Part shown: piece after piece, positions 24,095 through 33,544 of the stretch | How positions within the stretch are numbered: position 1 is the first letter of the stretch | How the letters are laid out: each line of letters opens with the position of its first letter | Assembly (NCBI GenBank): GCA_004353515.1 | Contig: SMNZ01000001.1 | Coordinates: 1,302,001-1,366,000 of the forward strand | Origin: Alteromonadaceae bacterium M269 | GTDB lineage: Bacteria > Pseudomonadota > Gammaproteobacteria > Enterobacterales > Alteromonadaceae | Direction of reading: 5' to 3' | Length of the DNA stretch: 64,000 bases | The notes under the pieces: generated by a model | The model's database searches: none | What the model saw: only the letters and a program-made list of their open reading frames with translations | What the model was told of the DNA's origin: nothing | Position numbers and translations under genes: made by a program

Positions 24095-26698
24095 ATGAAG
24101 AAAAAATTCTTGGCTCTTAGTTTCATTGCAACATGTGTGTCTAGTGCACTCGTACAAGCGCAAGAAGAAACTGATGAGGAAAAACGCGAGATTGAAGTGA
24201 TTGAAGTCACTGTAGAGAGACGCGTTCAGTCAATACAGGACTACGCAGGTGTCGCACAATCACTTAGCTCAGAAGAACTAAAAAAGTTTGGCGTTAACTC
24301 AGACGTCAGAAACCTCGCAAACGCTGTATCAGGCCTAAATATTGCCAACCAAGAAGGTAACATCGAAGTTTTCATCCGTGGTGTTGGTAGCAGTAACAAC
24401 ACTGAGTTAGGCGACCCTGCAGCAGCAACTCACATCAATGGTATCTATATCCCTCGCCCTCGTGGTATTGGTTCTATGTTTTTTGACTTAGATCGAGTAG
24501 AAGTCAACAAAGGCCCTCAAGGTACATTACGTGGTCGTAACGCAACGGCTGGTACTCTCGACATAGTGACGAAAAAACCAATCTTGGGTGAATTCTCAGG
24601 CTATGCTGAGCTAAGTGCTGGTAATTTTGATAGCAGAGGCTTTGAAGGTGCCGTCAACGTACCGGTATCAAATGAATCAGCGTTAAGATTCGCACTCTAC
24701 AGCGAAGCACACGACTCCTATTTTGATAATGTCGGACAAATACAGGATTTAACACCTGCCGGTGTTGAAGATAAACGCGCTGGCCGTGTCTCATTCTTAT
24801 GGGAACCTAGTGACAAAACATCGTTAACTATTATCGGTGATTATGTCGAAGAAGGTGGTACTGGCTATCCAGGTGCTAACGTTTTCAGTGCACTTCAGCA
24901 AGGTGTAGATACAGACAACCTAAACAATCCTCGTGCGGTGCTTAGTCGTGGTACACAAGGTGAATTGGACCAAGTAAACCAAGGTATTCTGGCTAAACTA
25001 GTACACGAATATGATAACTTCGGTATCGAAGCTAGCGCAAGTTACCGTAATGTTGATTTTAATCAGGTCAATGCCAGCACCATTGGCGTCGAATTCCCTG
25101 GTCGTGACGGTAGTGGTGACGATTTCGATAACTTCTCAAATGTTATCTGGGAACAAACTTCTGATTCACGTGTTTACGAACTTCGCTTCTTCTCAACTAA
25201 TGAAGACAGCCGCCTAACGTGGACAGCGGGTGCATTCGCATATGATGAAGATCAGCAGGTTTCGTTCTTCTCATTCAACGATATTTCAGATGGTACAGGC
25301 GGTAACTGCTGTTTCCAAGGCACTGAATTTACAATACCTGTTGTTGAAAGTAGCTCAGAAGCGCTTTATGTTGACGCAACCTATGAGCTTACCGACAAAC
25401 TGCGCATAACCGGCGGTTTCCGTCGTACAAGCGAAGATAAATTCCGTCAAGGTATCGGTGGTAATTACCAGTTTGTATTTGGTGCAGAAGGTTTTGATTG
25501 CTGTTTCAGCCACAGGCTTGGTACACCAGGCTTCCAGTTTGACGGTTTAGGTCGTGATTTCTCTTTCTTGAACGATCCAAACGCGCCTATTGATGCCAGA
25601 GAGCTATTACTGAGTGGTGTGACTAACTTCGGTATCCGCGATACCTTGGGTCAACAGCTTGCACCAGGCGGAAACGGCAACGGTATTTGTGTCGTTCCAC
25701 CAAGAGCAAGAGACGGTCTAGCATGTCCTGAAGATGGTTTTAATAGCTTCTTAGCAGACAACTCAACGGTCATCAGACAAGAAGGTAGTGCGGACTTCGA
25801 CTTTAATGACTTCCGTATTGGTATCGCTTACGACTACAGCGAAAACAGCTTGTGGTATGCCAATATTTCTACAGGTACTAAGTCAGGTGGCTTCAACGAC
25901 ACTATCTTATTACCAGATGGCTCAACAACGTCTCCAACCTTCAGGCCTGAAGAAGTCACGCTTTTTGAAATCGGTACTAAGAATGACTTTTATGTTGGTG
26001 AAACACCGGTTCGCTTAAATGCCTCCTTGTTCCAGTATGACTACGATGATCAAGTGTTCTCATTGATCCAAGCCGTTGCGCCACCAGCAACAGCAGGCCA
26101 AACACCTCCTTCATCACTCCTGAATGTTAACGTAGCAAACTCTACGATCAGAGGTGCTGAGATTGAAACGCGTGTCTTGTTCGCTAACAACATGTCTCTT
26201 AGCGTTAATGGACTATTCCTAGATACTGAGCTAGACGAAGCTATTGTTGGTGATATTCGCCAAGGCTTTAGCCCTGATACAATTCCTGATGTGGATTTAT
26301 CAGGCAATAGCTTACCTCTAGCGTCTGATGTCACTATCAATGCGACCCTATCTCAAGTAATTGATTTGAAATACGGTACACTAGACTGGAGCATCTCAAG
26401 CCAATATCGTAGCGAATACTTCCTATCCATCTTTAACCAGAGAGCCTTCGACGCAGACGGAAACCAAGTTTCTACTGAGTTAAGAAACCGTGGTTTTGAT
26501 GACGAAGTTGATGGCTTCATTCGTTTCGATGCAGGTGTCGGTATCAACCTACGTGATGGCGCATTGCGCTTTGAAGCTTATGTTAATAACTTAACAGACC
26601 AAACATACTCTTCAAAATCAGTCCTTGCACCTAACCTGAATTTGCGCTTCTTGAACCTACCGCGCACCTTCGGTGTTCGTATGCGCACATACTTCTAA
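24095..26698 (+). CDS. TonB-dependent outer-membrane receptor
   Basis: An 867-aa protein with a signal peptide (MKKKFLALSFIATCVSSALVQA), a TonB-box-like segment (IEVIEVTVERR), a plug domain with VFIRGVGSSNN and GPQGTLRGRNATAGTLDIVTKKP, and a long beta-barrel ending in the aromatic residue typical of OmpA/BamA substrates (RTFGVRMRTYF). It resembles the FecA/CirA-like receptors of marine gammaproteobacteria that import sugars, polyphenols or siderophores. No transport or enzyme genes adjoin it, so the ligand is unknown; the LacI-type operators upstream favour a carbohydrate or related small molecule. Two adjacent-Cys pairs (GNCCFQ, FDCCFS) occur in extracellular loop regions. Confidence 0.9.
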   Translation: MKKKFLALSFIATCVSSALVQAQEETDEEKREIEVIEVTVERRVQSIQDYAGVAQSLSSEELKKFGVNSDVRNLANAVSGLNIANQEGNIEVFIRGVGSSNNTELGDPAAATHINGIYIPRPRGIGSMFFDLDRVEVNKGPQGTLRGRNATAGTLDIVTKKPILGEFSGYAELSAGNFDSRGFEGAVNVPVSNESALRFALYSEAHDSYFDNVGQIQDLTPAGVEDKRAGRVSFLWEPSDKTSLTIIGDYVEEGGTGYPGANVFSALQQGVDTDNLNNPRAVLSRGTQGELDQVNQGILAKLVHEYDNFGIEASASYRNVDFNQVNASTIGVEFPGRDGSGDDFDNFSNVIWEQTSDSRVYELRFFSTNEDSRLTWTAGAFAYDEDQQVSFFSFNDISDGTGGNCCFQGTEFTIPVVESSSEALYVDATYELTDKLRITGGFRRTSEDKFRQGIGGNYQFVFGAEGFDCCFSHRLGTPGFQFDGLGRDFSFLNDPNAPIDARELLLSGVTNFGIRDTLGQQLAPGGNGNGICVVPPRARDGLACPEDGFNSFLADNSTVIRQEGSADFDFNDFRIGIAYDYSENSLWYANISTGTKSGGFNDTILLPDGSTTSPTFRPEEVTLFEIGTKNDFYVGETPVRLNASLFQYDYDDQVFSLIQAVAPPATAGQTPPSSLLNVNVANSTIRGAEIETRVLFANNMSLSVNGLFLDTELDEAIVGDIRQGFSPDTIPDVDLSGNSLPLASDVTINATLSQVIDLKYGTLDWSISSQYRSEYFLSIFNQRAFDADGNQVSTELRNRGFDDEVDGFIRFDAGVGINLRDGALRFEAYVNNLTDQTYSSKSVLAPNLNLRFLNLPRTFGVRMRTYF

Positions 26699-26716
26699 AA
26701 GTCAGCACATAAAAAT

Positions 26717-26752
26717 AAAAGCCGTAAAGTCATTCAACTTTACGGCTTTTTT
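26717..26752. terminator. Bidirectional terminator
   Basis: A perfect 14-bp stem (AAAAGCCGTAAAGT / ACTTTACGGCTTTT) with a CATTCA loop, flanked by A on one side and T on the other. It serves the receptor gene and the converging minus-strand operon. Confidence 0.9.
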
Positions 26753-26766
26753 GTTAGCAGTTTTTA

Positions 26767-27405
26767 TTAATCAACCACAGACGTAATACGGATAGGTTTG
26801 GCAGGTAAGACAAAGTTTTCTTTATTGCCTTCAATCCAGTCTTTGCTCAACATTATTCGACTACCCTCAACGCTCACACCTTCGGCATTCAGATGATCAT
26901 ACGACTGATTCTCAGGTAACCAAATAGTCAACCCTTCAACACCTGGCATTAGAAAAGACAGAAAGCTCCCCATGGTGTCAAAGAATGCATCGTATTGCTC
27001 CAGAATCAATCTAAGATTATCTGGCGTTTGTGTTTGAGATAATAAAGCAGGAACAGTTTCCAACTGAACGGACATATCGCACTGGTTGTTAGGCTCAACG
27101 ATATCAACGGCAACCAAAGCATTTGCTAGCTTAAGCGCTTTTTCTATAGGTAATGTGAAGCGTTGTTCCGCATTAACCTCGACTTTAATATCCTTTTTCT
27201 GAGTCACTAACATCGCCGATTCAATTTGACATAGCTCTTTTCTCACATTGTGAATAAAGCCAAAAGAAAACTGCAAATTGGCGGTTTCCTCTTTATCAAT
27301 TTTTTTTAAATGGCTATAGAATTTGCTGTATTCAACATTCAATTGACCAGCATTGAGGGTGAGCGGTGCCGCTAACAGTAACGCACCGAATAAACTTTTT
27401 TTCAT
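26767..27405 (-). CDS. Exported protein, DUF2987-like
   Basis: A 212-aa protein with a signal peptide (MKKSLFGALLLAAPLTLNA). The sequence (VEYSKFYSHLKKI, LTIWLPENQ, SVEGSRIMLSKDWI) resembles the DUF2987 group of periplasmic proteins in vibrios and shewanellae; I recall the family only from its general pattern, so the assignment is tentative. Function unknown. Its start overlaps the stop of the Bax-like gene by four bases, so the two are translationally coupled. Confidence 0.6.
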   Translation of the reverse strand: MKKSLFGALLLAAPLTLNAGQLNVEYSKFYSHLKKIDKEETANLQFSFGFIHNVRKELCQIESAMLVTQKKDIKVEVNAEQRFTLPIEKALKLANALVAVDIVEPNNQCDMSVQLETVPALLSQTQTPDNLRLILEQYDAFFDTMGSFLSFLMPGVEGLTIWLPENQSYDHLNAEGVSVEGSRIMLSKDWIEGNKENFVLPAKPIRITSVVD

Positions 27406-28220
27406 GCGGATATATATTTCCGGTTAACTCGAATCATCTGTAACAGTTCATCAATATATGCTTGACCACGCTCTGAATAACTCATCAAGCCATCAGCTAA
27501 TGCCTCAGCAGTTATTGGTCTTTGATTGCTTCGCAATTGATGTCTGATTTCTCTCAACCGCGCATAGGCAGGGTGTCTATTGAGATTGGTTAAATAAGTC
27601 GACACGGCTTGCGGTAAGTTCTCAAACTTTGCAACTTCATGCTCAGCACCATCATTACGCCTTGAAGGTACAAAACCACAGCCTTTCTTAAAACACCACA
27701 AACCAAAGAAATTGTACCCTTTGCGGGCAAAACGGGAAGTGCCCCAAGCGGACTCATTAGCAGCCTGAACTAACACCAATTCTTGCGGGATAACATCGAC
27801 TCTCATCAATAGTCGATCGATCGTTTTTACCGACCACTCTTCACTATTTACCTTATATTGCTCTGAGAGTTGCTCCAAACGTCTTCTATCAGATGGATGC
27901 AATTCCATATCGTGCAGAATCTCGGTTCTAATGCCCAATAACCAAACTCGCGTTTGCATGATCTGATTATTCTGACGTTTGACTTCTGGCAGTAAGTAAT
28001 CAAAAAAGGCTTTCTTCTTCTCTCGGGTATTAGTGATAGATTTAAAATCGGGCACGCCTTTCGCTATCTGATACTCTTCCTCGTCCTGAATTAAGCCAGT
28101 CTCTTCTTTAACAAACGGATAAAGAAACGCAACAAAAGCAACGCCCCAAAATAGGCTAACCCCACTCCACTTCTTTAGGCGCTTTATCCATTTGTTATTA
28201 GGCAATGAAAACCGACTCAT
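27402..28220 (-). CDS. bax: Bax-like glucosaminidase-domain protein
   Basis: A 272-aa protein with an N-terminal membrane anchor (SGVSLFWGVAFVAFLYPF) and a C-terminal mannosyl-glycoprotein endo-beta-N-acetylglucosaminidase-like domain: VLVQAANESAWGTSRFARKGYNFFGLWCF contains the catalytic-type Glu (ANESAWG) and the GYNFFGLW motif shared with FlgJ and Bax. It probably cleaves or binds peptidoglycan in the periplasm. It overlaps its neighbours on both sides, by 23 bases upstream and 4 downstream, as in a tight operon. Confidence 0.85.
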   Translation of the reverse strand: MSRFSLPNNKWIKRLKKWSGVSLFWGVAFVAFLYPFVKEETGLIQDEEEYQIAKGVPDFKSITNTREKKKAFFDYLLPEVKRQNNQIMQTRVWLLGIRTEILHDMELHPSDRRRLEQLSEQYKVNSEEWSVKTIDRLLMRVDVIPQELVLVQAANESAWGTSRFARKGYNFFGLWCFKKGCGFVPSRRNDGAEHEVAKFENLPQAVSTYLTNLNRHPAYARLREIRHQLRSNQRPITAEALADGLMSYSERGQAYIDELLQMIRVNRKYISA

Positions 28221-28956
28221 GCTTCGAGTTACCTTTAAAGTCCGTTGTTAATGTCACCGTGATACCAAACATGTCTCGATACAATATTCCTTTTATATTG
28301 TAGTAAAGTGGTGCTACCCATATCAATGCAATACCAAAGGTAATAAAGCCTACAAAAAACAGCCCTACAAACCCCACATAAAGTAAAATCAGCTTCGGCG
28401 CGTTATGGTTAACGGCTTTAATTGACGCGTATATAGCTCGTAGCGGCGTCATCTTTTTTTCGACAACCAGCGGTAAGGCAAAACTAGTGGCTATCATTAA
28501 ATACAACCCTGGCAATATAAACAGCACTAGGCCTAATTGAACCACTAAACCTGTTAGCAATGATGTTAATACAATAGGCAGAGACTGAGGTACAAACTGA
28601 AATAGATTACCAAGTTTAGATGGGGCACCAACGCTATGATTAACCCCCATCATGATCACTCCTGTCATTAAAGGAGCTAAGACAACCGTTGATATAATAT
28701 CGACGAAAAATTGCGTATTAGGTTCCAGCTCAATCCCACCACTTTGGATATTTTCGATACCAATATAGCTAATCAGGCTGTAAACCAAAACTAAGACCAC
28801 AGCCATAATGACGAGTAACGATTGAACAATAACGCCCTTCGTTGTTTGCGTTATATCCCAACCTTGCTCAAACAGTTGTTTAAGATCGAAGTCAAACTCA
28901 CCATTTAATGTTTTTTCAATATCACCACCAATGATGACCTGCTTCGTTTCACTCAC
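28198..28956 (-). CDS. Hypothetical multi-pass membrane protein
   Basis: A 252-aa protein with about five to six hydrophobic helices after a polar 35-residue N-terminus. The middle reads LVLFILPGLYLMIATSFALPLVVEKKMTP, a pattern seen in YciC-like and DUF975-like inner-membrane proteins, but I cannot assign a family firmly. The start is GTG at 28956. It overlaps the Bax-like gene by 23 bases and is the first gene of a three-gene minus-strand operon, so an envelope role is likely. Confidence 0.65.
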   Translation of the reverse strand: MSETKQVIIGGDIEKTLNGEFDFDLKQLFEQGWDITQTTKGVIVQSLLVIMAVVLVLVYSLISYIGIENIQSGGIELEPNTQFFVDIISTVVLAPLMTGVIMMGVNHSVGAPSKLGNLFQFVPQSLPIVLTSLLTGLVVQLGLVLFILPGLYLMIATSFALPLVVEKKMTPLRAIYASIKAVNHNAPKLILLYVGFVGLFFVGFITFGIALIWVAPLYYNIKGILYRDMFGITVTLTTDFKGNSKHESVFIA

Positions 28957-29122
28957 TCACACCAACCTTTTGAATACTATTAGAAATTAAATCAATCAAC
29001 AGACCCTAATACTCATTATACCAATCAACATCAGGTACAGGTGCTTTATTTTATGGAAAATTACCAAATGAAAAATTGAACAAGACTAAAGCTACTCAAT
29101 CATAAGTCGCTTTTTCGAGAGA

Positions 29123-29779
29123 TTATAAAATTGAAAGTACAACTTTAATGGCAAGAGCAATCAGTACCACTCCCATCAAGCGGTCAAACCAATACCCCTG
29201 TTTTCTTAGGAAGTTTCGTATTTGAGGAAAGCTTACGCAGTAGGACAAAAACGCAAACCATAGGCCCGTTGCTATCGCCATATATAAGCCATAAACCGCT
29301 TTAACCTCATTAGGAGTTTGTTCAGAAACACCTAATGCGAAAACAGATAGAAAAAACAAGGTAGCTTTGGGGTTTAAGCCATTAGTCATAAAACCAATAA
29401 AAAATGCCTTTTTATCGGTCAACAGTTGACCGCCACCATTACTGGCATCCAGCTCGTCTCCGGTTCCTTCAGGCGAAGGGCCACTTCGGATTGCTCCCCA
29501 ACCAAGATACGCTAAGTAGGCAGCAGCAACATAAATTAAGACATTAAACAACCACGGTGTTGTTGCTATGATAATTCCAATACCAAGCAAAGAATAAGCG
29601 ACGTGGATCAGAATACCTAGGCCAATGCCAACGCTGGTTATTACCGCTGCCCTGCGGCCATAGCTCACACTGTGTTTGAGTACAATGGCAAAATCAGGGC
29701 CAGGGCTAGCAACAGCAAAAAAATGAACGCCTGCGATCGTTATAAACTCAACCCAATACAGTTGCCAATTTTCTATCAT
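29123..29779 (-). CDS. LysE/RhtB family amino-acid exporter
   Basis: A 218-aa inner-membrane protein with six predicted helices. The signature SPGPDFAIVLKHSVSYGRRAA and the GIGLGILIHVAYSLLGIG helix are characteristic of the RhtB branch of LysE exporters, which extrude homoserine, threonine, leucine or other amino acids; specificity cannot be read. The loop between helices 3 and 4 (GPSPEGTGDELDASNGG) is unusually acidic. It is the last gene of the regulator-add-sseA-cobB unit, 13 bases after cobB. Confidence 0.88.
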   Translation of the reverse strand: MIENWQLYWVEFITIAGVHFFAVASPGPDFAIVLKHSVSYGRRAAVITSVGIGLGILIHVAYSLLGIGIIIATTPWLFNVLIYVAAAYLAYLGWGAIRSGPSPEGTGDELDASNGGGQLLTDKKAFFIGFMTNGLNPKATLFFLSVFALGVSEQTPNEVKAVYGLYMAIATGLWFAFLSYCVSFPQIRNFLRKQGYWFDRLMGVVLIALAIKVVLSIL

Positions 29780-29792
29780 TTACCTGATAATC

Positions 29793-30530
29793 CTATGAAT
29801 TCAAAAAGTCATTAACGAAGGCTGAAACCTGAGTTGTCGCTAAACCATACATACCATGATTGAAGTACGACTGTCCTTGGCTGGGCTCCAAGTTTATTTC
29901 AAGCGAATAAGCTCCTCGCATACTCGCTTCTTGAACAAATCCGGCGGCCGGGTAGACGTCACCTGAAGTACCGATGGAAATAAATAAATCGGCCTGAGAT
30001 AAAGCGCGATAGATCTCATCCATGTAAAAAGGCATTTCGCCAAACCATACAATATTGGGCCTAATATGGCTTGATGGCTCACAACATTGACAACGACTAG
30101 TCCCATCAACATCTTCAGTCACTCGAAATGCTTTACCCGAACGACAACACCTTGCAGATAATAACTCACCATGCATATGTAGCACATTGCGACTACCTGC
30201 TCTTTCGTGCAAATCATCAACATTTTGTGTGACAAGCAGTAGTTCACCATCAAACTTATTTTCCAATTCCGCTAGCGCAAAATGTGCGGCATTGGGCTCT
30301 ACCTCGTCGCTAAGCAACTGGCGCCTACGTTCATTATAAAATCTATAGACCAGCTCTTGATCTCGTTCAAACCCTTCTGGAGTAGCGACATCTTCAACAG
30401 CATGCCCTTCCCACAAGCCGTTGCTATCCCTAAAGGTTTTCAGTCCAGACTCAGCAGAAACCCCTGCGCCGGTTAAAATTACAATTCGCCGAATGTTCTT
30501 TTTATCAATGAATAGTTTGTTATTACTCAA
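29793..30530 (-). CDS. cobB: NAD-dependent protein deacylase, sirtuin class (CobB)
   Basis: A 245-aa Sir2 enzyme that removes acyl groups from lysine with NAD. Motifs in order: GAGVSAESGLKTFRDSNGLW, the class III acyl-specificity pair in YRFYNERRR (Y-x-x-R), TQNVDDLHERAG, the catalytic HMHGEL, a zinc site C-C...C-x-C-C (CRS... and CQCC), PNIVWFGE and IGTSGDVYPAAGF. One zinc ligand region is atypical (CC then CQCC), but four or more cysteines remain. The start is TTG at 30530, overlapping the sseA end by eight bases. Confidence 0.92.
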   Translation of the reverse strand: MSNNKLFIDKKNIRRIVILTGAGVSAESGLKTFRDSNGLWEGHAVEDVATPEGFERDQELVYRFYNERRRQLLSDEVEPNAAHFALAELENKFDGELLLVTQNVDDLHERAGSRNVLHMHGELLSARCCRSGKAFRVTEDVDGTSRCQCCEPSSHIRPNIVWFGEMPFYMDEIYRALSQADLFISIGTSGDVYPAAGFVQEASMRGAYSLEINLEPSQGQSYFNHGMYGLATTQVSAFVNDFLNS

Positions 30531-31374
30531 TGGCTTTTCCTACTTCAACAGGCAGAGACAAATCTGCTCCCCATTCGCTCCAAGAGCCATCATAGACAGC
30601 GATATCATCGATATCTAACTGTGAGGCAGCCAGCGCTAAGACACAGGCTGTAACACCAGAGCCACAACTAAATACAAACCGAGTATCACCAGCTAATTTG
30701 AGAGGCTGAAACAACGCTAGCAACTCGTTTTCCGGCTTCATAAAGCCATCCTTGAGTACACGATCAAAAGGCAGATTTTTAGCTTTTGGCATATGCCCAC
30801 CTCGCAAACCGGCCCGAGGCTCAGCTTCTGTTCCTAAAAACCGACCTTCACTTCTTGCATCGACAACTTGGGTATCACTTTCACCTCGTCGTTGAAGGAA
30901 AGCATTCAGTTTTATGAGTAAAGCACTTGATTCACTGACTCTAAAATCACCGGGTTTAAGTTCAGTCGCAAACCCTACCTGACATCGATAACCTTTCGAC
31001 TTCCATGCTGGCAAGCCGCCGTTCAAAACATAAACGTTGTTGTGCCCCATAGCCTTGAACATCCACCACACTCTTGGAGCGCAATAAATCCCAATATCAT
31101 CGTAAACAACAATAGTAGCGTCACCGTTGATCCCTAGATCTCTTGCATGTTGCTCAAATACAGAAGCCTCGGGCATAGTATGAGGCAAGGGATTGCTTGT
31201 ATCACAAAAGACATTTTCAAAATCAAAATGCCTAGCACCGGGTATCACTTCGAGACCAATATCAGCTTGTTCACCCGTTACAGGATTTCGCATTGCCGTA
31301 TGTAGAACAATAATTTCAGTCGTTGCCTGCTGTTGTTCGTACAACCAGTCAGCGTCGATGAGAGAGTTTGACAC
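30523..31374 (-). CDS. sseA: 3-mercaptopyruvate sulfurtransferase
   Basis: A 283-aa protein of two rhodanese domains. The first is inactive and the second has the active Cys237 in CGSGVTA, the loop that marks mercaptopyruvate sulfurtransferases; thiosulfate-specific enzymes usually have CRxGxx[R/T]. It moves sulfur from mercaptopyruvate to thiols or cyanide. VVDARSEGRFLGTEAEPRAGLRGGHMPKA is the usual segment before the active loop. The start is GTG at 31374. It is 15 bases from add and overlaps cobB. Confidence 0.92.
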   Translation of the reverse strand: MSNSLIDADWLYEQQQATTEIIVLHTAMRNPVTGEQADIGLEVIPGARHFDFENVFCDTSNPLPHTMPEASVFEQHARDLGINGDATIVVYDDIGIYCAPRVWWMFKAMGHNNVYVLNGGLPAWKSKGYRCQVGFATELKPGDFRVSESSALLIKLNAFLQRRGESDTQVVDARSEGRFLGTEAEPRAGLRGGHMPKAKNLPFDRVLKDGFMKPENELLALFQPLKLAGDTRFVFSCGSGVTACVLALAASQLDIDDIAVYDGSWSEWGADLSLPVEVGKAIE

Positions 31375-31389
31375 GAGATAAATGCCTTC

Positions 31390-32394
31390 TTATGAATTGC
31401 TTAACTTCGCTGCAAATAATGCCTCTTTTTCGCTTTGAGATAAAAACGACGCAGCTACCCCGTTTCTTTGCAACTGTTTAAGGCTTTCTTTACTTATACC
31501 CAATACTTGATGAGCAACCTTATATTCATACGCAAGATCGATATTGGAGACACCAGGGTCATCGGTATTCAACGTTGCCAATAGCCCCTGTTGCAGGAAA
31601 TAAGGCAGAGGATGCTCAGAAAGATTGGCTACTGTTGCGGTCTGATAATTGGATGTTGGGCATGATTCGACAACAATCTCATGTTCTCGCATATAATCGA
31701 TTAAAGCTTTGTCCTGTACAGCTGAAACCCCGTGACCAATCCGTGTAGCACCAAGCAACTTAATCGCATTCCACACACTAACAGGCCCATCAGCTTCCCC
31801 GGCATGAACGCTAATAGCCCACCCTGCATCTCGAGCTCGTTCAAAATGCGGTATAAAAAGCTCTGCAGGATAATTAATTTCATCTCCCGCTAAATCCAAA
31901 GCAACAAATTTGTCTTTAAACTGAAGAAGCGCATCCAGTTCTTTTTGGCAGGTTTCAACACCGAAAGTACGGCTCAAAATACCAATCAAATTGGCTTTTA
32001 CACCAGTCTCTTTAACACCAGCTTCAACACCATCACAAACAGCTTCAATCAAGCCTTCTAACGGCAAGTTGAACGCGCGACTCATAAAAAATGGGGAAAA
32101 CCTAAGCTCAACATAATCCAGATAACCCGATTTAGCATCAACCATGTTCTCATAAGCTACTCGGTAGCAGGCATCCAAATCCCCTAAGGCAGCCACACCC
32201 CAATCAAGCTTGGCCAAAAATGCCATGAGATCACTGGTTTTATCTTGAATTTGAGTCAGAGGTCGAAACTCTTCAAAAGAATCGACCGGTAAAGCAACGT
32301 TATGTTTGTGAGAGAGTTCCCAAATAGTTTCTGGGCTAATGTTACCGTCTAAATGTCGATGCAAATCAACTAGCGGAATACTCGCATCTATCAA
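31390..32394 (-). CDS. add: Adenosine deaminase
   Basis: A 334-aa TIM-barrel zinc hydrolase that turns adenosine into inosine. Metal ligands H12 and H14 are in DLHRHLDG, the catalytic region is SVHAGEADGP, then RIGHGVSA, ESCPTSNYQT and LATLNTDDPGVSN with the second metal Asp pair. Full length for the bacterial family. The start is TTG at 32394, 21 bases after the response-regulator gene, so the two are probably cotranscribed. Confidence 0.93.
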   Translation of the reverse strand: MIDASIPLVDLHRHLDGNISPETIWELSHKHNVALPVDSFEEFRPLTQIQDKTSDLMAFLAKLDWGVAALGDLDACYRVAYENMVDAKSGYLDYVELRFSPFFMSRAFNLPLEGLIEAVCDGVEAGVKETGVKANLIGILSRTFGVETCQKELDALLQFKDKFVALDLAGDEINYPAELFIPHFERARDAGWAISVHAGEADGPVSVWNAIKLLGATRIGHGVSAVQDKALIDYMREHEIVVESCPTSNYQTATVANLSEHPLPYFLQQGLLATLNTDDPGVSNIDLAYEYKVAHQVLGISKESLKQLQRNGVAASFLSQSEKEALFAAKLSNS

Positions 32395-32415
32395 AACAGC
32401 ACCTTATATTGTTAT

Positions 32416-33054
32416 TTATTCTTCAAGCTGAATTTTTTCAGCCATCAAAACAGCTTGTGTCCTAGTATTTACTGATAATTTTCTAAAAATAGCACTGATA
32501 TGAGCTTTGACTGTAGCTTCTGTAATGCTCAAGTCATGAGCAATTTGCTTGTTCAAAAGTCCAGCCTGCAAAAGCTTAAGCACCTGGAACTGCTTAGTCG
32601 TCAATGATGCCATTTTATTGGCAATAATGACTTCTTCATCTTCGTGATCTTTTAACTTATCTCGTACTTCTTCACTTAACCAGGTTTCGCCTCTAAGCAC
32701 TGCGTTAACCGCTTCTGCGATTTCCGCAGAAGGTGTTGATTTAGTGATGAAGGCTTTCGCTCCAAATCCCATCACTCGTGCGATGACCTTAATAGATTCA
32801 GTTGCCGAAACAACCGCAATCGGAATGTTAGGGAACTCTTCAGCTACGCTCAACAAGCCAAAAAAGTCATCACAACCGGGCATTTGTAGATCAAGTAAGA
32901 TAAGTTCAATATCAGGATTAGATTGAAGTGCATTGATAGTACTTTCAAGAGAATCAGACTCTACTAACTGAAGGTCTTGAAATAACGGCGTTAATGCTCC
33001 GCCTAATGCTTCACGGAATAAGGGGTGGTCATCCGCAATTAAGAATTTCGCCAT
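32416..33054 (-). CDS. NarL/FixJ-family response regulator, orphan
   Basis: A 212-aa two-domain regulator. The receiver has the acidic pocket ADDHP at 8-12 and the phosphorylation site in LLDLQMPG, with SAT and K of AFITKST further on. The C-terminal LuxR-type helix-turn-helix begins with LTTKQFQVLKLLQAGLLNKQIAHDLSITEATVKAHI. No histidine kinase is nearby. It heads the unit add-sseA-cobB-lysE. A 7-bp perfect inverted repeat 29 bases upstream may be its own operator. Confidence 0.9.
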   Translation of the reverse strand: MAKFLIADDHPLFREALGGALTPLFQDLQLVESDSLESTINALQSNPDIELILLDLQMPGCDDFFGLLSVAEEFPNIPIAVVSATESIKVIARVMGFGAKAFITKSTPSAEIAEAVNAVLRGETWLSEEVRDKLKDHEDEEVIIANKMASLTTKQFQVLKLLQAGLLNKQIAHDLSITEATVKAHISAIFRKLSVNTRTQAVLMAEKIQLEE

Positions 33055-33544
33055 TTTTTAATCCTGTCACTTGCCTGTAATTCATACGTAAACGTATGCA
33101 CCGAGTATTCTTATTTTGAGTTAGTGAAATTTATACAATAAAAGTACTACTTTAGTCTGACCGCTTCAACTTAAAAAACAATCAGTTAAGACAATATTCA
33201 ATATTATTTCACTACTGCTTCCATTACGGGTGAGTTTCTAAGCCAAAGTTGCGTTAATTTTCGATGAACCCCAATAAAATCACCGATAAGAGCACTATGA
33301 TCACGTGTATGAAAAATATCTAACCGTCTTCGTTATTGAAGCGCTAAGAAATCGAGAAAACTCACTCGTTATTGGCTTATTGTAGCAGTTCTTCGAATAA
33401 ATAGATGTATGAATCAGGTAATTATACCTACCTGACTGTATAGTATTTTATGTCTTCAATAGGTCAAAGCAAGCTAGACAGCTATTTCACTAGTACTAAC
33501 TTTTGATTTAGCTATAATATTCCGCCTCGTTTTACACCTCTTAT
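33055..33544. other. Divergent control region between the response regulator and cmoA
   Basis: 490 bases with no gene. Seen here are the inverted repeat at 33083-33098 and a TATAAT at 33513-33518 followed by TTCCGCC, which probably is the -10 box of cmoA; no good -35 is at the right distance. The middle part is AT-rich and shows nothing I can name. Confidence 0.5.
33083..33098. promoter_or_regulatory. Inverted repeat upstream of the response regulator
   Basis: CATACGT-AA-ACGTATG, a perfect 7-bp inverted repeat, ends 29 bases before the regulator start on the minus strand. Length and spacing suit a dimer-binding site, possibly for autoregulation. Confidence 0.5.

Noticed and set aside
23916-24098. 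60-aa open frame directly upstream of the TonB receptor, ending in ATGA with the receptor start
   Set aside because: Its start lies inside the ATGAAACAT inverted repeat, no ribosome site is visible and the product has no recognisable features. A leader peptide cannot be excluded, but the evidence is too thin to list it.
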